Positions 5,752-8,242 of a stretch of DNA of 8,242 bases are shown here, piece after piece. This stretch comes from BJ22 sp031405895 (GTDB taxonomy: Bacteria; Planctomycetota; Planctomycetia; Pirellulales; Pirellulaceae). The stretch is from positions 1 to 8,242 of the forward strand of contig JANOFL010000097.1 of NCBI GenBank assembly GCA_031405895.1, read 5' to 3'. The position numbers and the translations under genes were made by a program. The notes under the pieces were generated by a model that did no database searches, had not been told where the DNA came from, and saw only the letters and a program-made list of their open reading frames with translations. Positions within the stretch are counted from its first letter, which is position 1. Each line of letters begins with the position of its first letter.

Positions 5752-6803
5752 CAGCTCCCCCTGATCTGCTGCAATCGCCGCAGCCACTCCAGCAACACCG
5801 AGCCGACCTTGCCGAGCGATTCGGCCGAACAGTTTTCCGGGAGGTCCTGCGTGGTATGCCAGAAAGCATTCTTGCTGGCTTCATCCGGATAGTCAAAATC
5901 GATGATGTCGACGGTCTGGATCCGTGCGATCTGGTTGAGGGGCAGGTGATCATCCCTGATGACATGCTTTTGTTCCGGAATGAACTCGGTCACGCCCAGG
6001 TCGGCCGCCACGCTCCAGATGCTTTTGACCAGCCGGGGGGCCATCTCCAGCGAGTTTTTCTCGTGGTAAATCTGCAGGCTGCTGTCCCCGATCATGTCGA
6101 CCAGGATCGCGAACTCGTAACGGACATCCCATTGCCGCTGGTTGTAGGCCTGGGCGAAAAAAGTCGAGCCGAGCAGCAGCGGATCGCGTTGAGCAACGTA
6201 AACCAGCTCTTCACCGTCAAAAAAGGCGAGGTCGACGCCCCACTTGCCCTCAATTCCCGCCAGGTGCCGGCTCAGTTCTGACAGCAGTCCGACGCCCGAC
6301 GCCCCGTCATTGGCACCGAGAAAAAGTCCCTGCGGATTCTGCAGGTCCTTGTCGGGAAATGGCCGCGTATCGTAATGGCAACAGAACAGAACCCGCTTCC
6401 GCCGGTCAGGATGCCAGCGCCCGATCAGGTTGATCATCCGCACCGGGCCGCCGGTGGCAGGGTCAAGAGCGTCAAACGGTTGTTCGATGACGGTCCCGCC
6501 GTTGGCTTCAATCAGCTCGCGCAAGACCTGTTGCTGGTTGAGCATGGCTTCGGTTCCGCTGACCCGCGGTCCCAGTTCGCAAACTCGTTTCAGCATCTCG
6601 TAGGCCGCTTCGCCATCAAATGCGGTGGGGTCCACAGGCCCCTCCGAGGGCACCTGATCAACCGCGGGGGCTACGGGATCCTGAACCAACAGTCCACTGG
6701 CAGGCGCAGGCGTGAAGGCTGGCCAGAACCAGAGAAAACAAACAACCGCTCCGGAAACACGTCGCCCGCGCGAGCCTTCGCGGTGGTCTCTCAAAGTTCC
6801 CAT
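5751..6803 (-). CDS. Exported M28-family zinc enzyme, glutaminyl-peptide cyclotransferase-like
   Basis: M28 enzymes are zinc aminopeptidases. One branch, the glutaminyl cyclases, uses the same fold to turn N-terminal glutamine into pyroglutamate. This 350-residue protein has a basic N-terminus and a hydrophobic segment SGAVVCFLWFWPAF (17-30), a signal peptide or membrane anchor. The catalytic domain shows CCHYDTRPFPD (141-151), GANDGASG (163-170, Asp166 a zinc ligand), AFFDGEEL (193-200, Glu198 and Glu199), FAILVDMIGD (231-240) and FWHTTQD (314-320, His316 a zinc ligand). The segments RDDHLPLN (283-290) and ARIQTVDIIDFDYP (293-306) match the cyclase branch better than plain aminopeptidases. 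The ATG at 6803 opens the signal sequence and follows AGGAAA; the frame continues upstream to 7013 with unstructured sequence. It is the first gene of a two-gene operon. Cyclase versus peptidase activity is inferred. Confidence 0.88.
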   Translation of the reverse strand: MGTLRDHREGSRGRRVSGAVVCFLWFWPAFTPAPASGLLVQDPVAPAVDQVPSEGPVDPTAFDGEAAYEMLKRVCELGPRVSGTEAMLNQQQVLRELIEANGGTVIEQPFDALDPATGGPVRMINLIGRWHPDRRKRVLFCCHYDTRPFPDKDLQNPQGLFLGANDGASGVGLLSELSRHLAGIEGKWGVDLAFFDGEELVYVAQRDPLLLGSTFFAQAYNQRQWDVRYEFAILVDMIGDSSLQIYHEKNSLEMAPRLVKSIWSVAADLGVTEFIPEQKHVIRDDHLPLNQIARIQTVDIIDFDYPDEASKNAFWHTTQDLPENCSAESLGKVGSVLLEWLRRLQQIRGS

Positions 6804-6827
6804 CCGGATTTCCTGTGGGTTGAATCG

Positions 6828-6854
6828 CGCCAGCCAGTAGTGAGCTGGCTGGCG
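6828..6854 (-). promoter_or_regulatory. Perfect 10-bp hairpin in the leader of the M28 operon
   Basis: CGCCAGCCAG (6828-6837) pairs perfectly with CTGGCTGGCG (6845-6854) around a 7-nt loop, 24 bases upstream of the M28 start and just before its ribosome site. A competing pairing exists between 6842-6855 and TCGCCAGCTC (6873-6882), leaving a four-base bulge. Two alternative structures in a leader would fit attenuation or translation control, but could be chance in GC-rich DNA. Confidence 0.45.
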
Positions 6855-6889
6855 ACTGCGAATCCTGCTCGCTCGCCAGCTCAAGCAGA

Positions 6890-6910
6890 ATTGTACCGGC
6901 TTCCCGGGAA
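6890..6910 (-). promoter_or_regulatory. Candidate -10 and adjoining palindrome for the M28 operon
   Basis: On the minus strand TACAAT (6895-6890) is a good -10 hexamer, giving a leader of about 80 bases that contains the hairpin at 6828-6854. No -35 is recognisable. Five bases further upstream is the perfect palindrome TTCCCGGGAA (6901-6910), which occupies the spacer and could be an operator. Confidence 0.3.
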
Positions 6911-7045
6911 CCCGGCCGATATGGATTGTCGCTTGCCATGCGAGCCAGTTATCGGCAAGTTCATCAAGCGGCTGGCGCCTGGCCTTGGCGTGCGTTTTGC
7001 CTTTTTGTGCCAAACGCTCCCGAACAATGGAGCCGGAACAAAAAC
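6911..7045. other. Intergenic DNA without a supported gene
   Basis: Nothing coding is convincing here; the reading frames that cross it lack ribosome sites and plausible protein composition. At its right edge a 10-bp inverted repeat (GGAGCCGGAA 7029-7038 with TTCCGGCTCC 7054-7063, 15-nt loop) runs into the first tandem repeat unit. Confidence 0.5.
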
Positions 7046-7151
7046 CAGTTCATTTCCGGCTCCCTCCTCCACCGCTGCTTTGAGCGGTGCGGGGAGGGCA
7101 GTTCATTTCCGGCTCCCTCCTCCACCGCTGCTTTGAGCGGTGCGGGGAGGG
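7046..7151. repeat. Perfect tandem duplication of a 53-bp hairpin unit
   Basis: Units 7046-7098 and 7099-7151 are identical over all 53 bases. Each unit contains a stem formed by CCCTCC and CACCGCT on the left and AGCGGTG and GGAGGG on the right, with a small internal asymmetry and a GCTTTG loop. Past the second copy the sequence turns into a G-run, so the array is exactly two copies. Identity implies recent duplication or an assembly artefact. Confidence 0.9.
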
Positions 7152-7425
7152 CGGGGGGAGGGGGCGTCCGCGCAACCGGTAAGGCATTGAGGAACGTGAC
7201 AAGTAACCAGTCATCGAACGCGTTGCCTTCAGTCTGAAATGCGATTCGCCACGAAAACGCGGGGGTGAAGCCGGCACGCGGAGGCGCGAAGTCCAGGAAT
7301 CAATGGGCGAAGAACGACAAAGCAGGAGCTTCGTCGCCACGGGAAGAACGGCTCACCCAAACAACACGGGAATCCTGCAAACCGCGAAACGCAACCTTGG
7401 ACCTGAACAAACCCGAATCTGTCTG
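7152..7425. other. Intergenic DNA without a supported gene
   Basis: It begins with a G-rich run (7152-7166). The rest has no ribosome-site-led open frame, tRNA or recognisable RNA. The stretch around 7250-7290 contains CCACGAAAACGCG, GGCACGCGGAGG and GCGCGAAG, which look like degenerate copies of one short motif. I can say no more. Confidence 0.4.
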
Positions 7426-7452
7426 TTGGAAAAGCCAGCGTTTCCATAGAAT
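7426..7452 (+). promoter_or_regulatory. Candidate promoter of the DUF4254 gene
   Basis: TTGGAA (7426-7431) and TAGAAT (7447-7452) are 15 bases apart. A 6-bp inverted repeat, TGGAAA (7427-7432) with TTTCCA (7441-7446), lies between them. Transcription would begin near 7459, about 50 bases before the ATG. Confidence 0.3.
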
Positions 7453-7494
7453 CCCTGCCCTGACAGCCAGCCTCTGACCTTTTACAGTTTTGAC

Positions 7495-7508
7495 GGCAAT
7501 CGATTGCC
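7495..7508 (+). promoter_or_regulatory. Perfect 14-bp palindrome abutting the DUF4254 start codon
   Basis: GGCAATCGATTGCC reads the same on both strands and ends one base before the ATG at 7510. It takes the place of a Shine-Dalgarno, which is absent. It may be an operator or an RNA structure controlling initiation; the role is unknown. Confidence 0.5.
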
Positions 7509-7509
7509 C

Positions 7510-8115
7510 ATGCTGAAAACCCGCGAACTGTTTGCCTTGCAGTATCGGCTCGTGGAAGCCTGGCATATTGGGCCCGAATCGTTCGTCGCCCAAGGCATCC
7601 ACGCGACCGTCTGCCAGCAACACCTGTACAACTACCGGCTCTGGCACGAAGAAGACACGGCGCGGTCGCCCGACGCGACTGACGCGGAAATCGCGGGCGT
7701 AAAACGGCGGATCGACCGGCTCAATCAGCAACGCAACGACTGGATCGAGCGGATCGACTGCGAGCTGCAGGACTGGCTGGAACTGAAGCGGATCGTTCCT
7801 GCCGCGGGTGCACGGCTGAACACCGAAACGCCGGGCAGCGCCATCGACCGGCTGTCGATCCTGGCTCTGCGACAGTTCCATCTGCGCGAACAGCTGGAGC
7901 GGGCTGGCTGCGAAGACTGTCACTACGCGGCGGTCCGGCAAAAACTCGCGGTTTGCGAAGCCCAGGGCGCCGACCTGCTCGAAGCGGCGACGCAGCTGAT
8001 GGATGGCATCCTCGCTGGCCAGGTCCGTCACCGGACGTATCGCCAGCTCAAGATGTACAATGACCCCACTCTCAACCCGGCGGTCTACGGTGCAGCGACC
8101 CAGAAAGCGGCCTAG
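7510..8115 (+). CDS. DUF4254 family protein
   Basis: This 201-residue cytoplasmic protein belongs to DUF4254, a family of unknown biochemical function known from Bacteroidota and Planctomycetota, often near cell-surface polysaccharide or glycosyltransferase genes. No such genes are in this window. The family signatures are clear: HLYNYRLWHEEDTAR (38-52), KRRIDRLNQQRNDWIERID (65-83) and LNTETPGSAIDRLSILAL (103-120), followed by a helical C-terminal half with a HRTYRQLKMYNDPTLNP segment (174-190). It is predicted all-helical, with no signal peptide. The conserved His/Glu/Asp and Arg/Asp positions are intact. The ATG at 7510 was preferred to the TTG at 7504, which lies inside the palindrome; neither has a Shine-Dalgarno. 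It appears to be a single gene, and the contig ends 127 bases after the stop. Confidence 0.9.
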   Translation: MLKTRELFALQYRLVEAWHIGPESFVAQGIHATVCQQHLYNYRLWHEEDTARSPDATDAEIAGVKRRIDRLNQQRNDWIERIDCELQDWLELKRIVPAAGARLNTETPGSAIDRLSILALRQFHLREQLERAGCEDCHYAAVRQKLAVCEAQGADLLEAATQLMDGILAGQVRHRTYRQLKMYNDPTLNPAVYGAATQKAA

Positions 8116-8130
8116 GCGATTTGCGCCGCC

Positions 8131-8160
8131 GACTTGTACCGCGCGCGGCCAAGTTTGATC
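8131..8160 (+). repeat. Dispersed 30-bp element with GCGCGCGGCC core, copy 2
   Basis: Partner of 1411-1440, with 23 of 30 identical positions and seven transitions. It starts 15 bases after the DUF4254 stop. If copy 1 is a promoter, this copy would drive a gene beyond the window; if it is a repeat, it is simply intergenic. TGTACC stands where copy 1 has TATACT. Confidence 0.4.
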
Positions 8161-8242
8161 TTGGTGAGCGGCAGGGGGGGCGCCCGCCCCGGGCGACACC
8201 AAAAAAACACGGGGGTAAGCCCCCCCCCCGCCCAAAAAAAAA
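8161..8242. other. Low-complexity contig end, probably unreliable sequence
   Basis: It contains runs of seven G, seven A, ten C and a terminal nine A. Inverted pieces are visible (TTGGTG 8161-8166 with CACCAA 8197-8202; CGCCCG 8181-8186 with CGGGCG 8190-8195; GGGGG with CCCCC across TAAG at 8211-8224). No T-run follows on the plus strand. The composition differs abruptly from everything before it, so base errors at a contig edge are the likeliest explanation. Confidence 0.6.

Noticed and set aside
5490..6281. 263-codon plus-strand open frame opposite the M28 pair
   Set aside because: It runs antisense across both coupled genes, which carry intact catalytic motifs and membrane segments.
6881..7072. 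Small minus-strand open frame upstream of the M28 gene
   Set aside because: It crosses the tandem-repeat edge and the promoter candidate, and its product has no plausible structure.
7046..7151. CRISPR array
   Set aside because: Two directly adjacent identical units without spacers form a simple tandem duplication; no cas genes are present.
7265..7477. 70-codon plus-strand open frame before the DUF4254 gene
   Set aside because: No ribosome site, low-information composition, and it ends upstream of a promoter-like sequence.
7300..8235. 311-codon minus-strand open frame opposite the DUF4254 gene
   Set aside because: It begins in the low-quality contig end and is antisense to a clear DUF4254 family member.
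8181..8242. GC-rich stems near the right end as an intrinsic terminator for the DUF4254 gene
   Set aside because: They are followed by A-runs, not T-runs, on the plus strand and lie in sequence that looks unreliable.

Overview
The window looks like chromosomal DNA from a member of the Planctomycetota. This is an inference from gene content, not from a marker gene. The DNA is GC-rich by eye. It carries a secreted DUF1080 protein, a DUF4254 protein, secreted or hypothetical proteins of planctomycete flavour, a TTG start codon behind a strong Shine-Dalgarno, short operons and many intergenic palindromes. The right end (about 8161-8242) degenerates into homopolymers, as at the low-quality end of a draft or metagenome contig.

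Layout, left to right. The C-terminal third of polyphosphate kinase 1 (ppk) enters from the left edge. It converges on a minus-strand gene for a small secreted Trp/Pro/Gln-rich protein. That gene is divergent from proC (pyrroline-5-carboxylate reductase). After proC comes an intergenic stretch with a 65-nt palindromic element and a smaller hairpin. A conserved-looking hypothetical gene starting at TTG follows, then a two-gene ParE/RelE-type toxin-antitoxin operon (antitoxin first, TAATG overlap), then a secreted DUF1080 (3-keto-disaccharide hydrolase-like) protein. That gene converges across a 64-nt palindrome on a DUF1801 gene whose own stop codon lies inside the palindrome. Further right on the minus strand is a coupled pair (TGATG overlap): an exported M28-family metalloenzyme resembling bacterial glutaminyl-peptide cyclotransferases, followed by a three-helix membrane protein of unknown function. 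About 700 bases without a convincing gene come next, holding hairpins and a perfect 53-bp tandem duplication. The last gene is a plus-strand DUF4254 gene.

The genes do not form one pathway. They are mostly housekeeping (polyphosphate, proline), envelope or secreted functions and one toxin-antitoxin module. I do not see a clearly new multi-gene system. The non-obvious signal is in the intergenic DNA. There are three large palindromes, two of which share a GGCG-YY-AGCC core, and one of these supplies a gene's stop codon. There is a two-copy element centred on GCGCGCGGCC whose copies differ only by transitions, a perfect tandem repeat of hairpins, and a 14-bp perfect palindrome sitting exactly where the DUF4254 ribosome-binding site should be.
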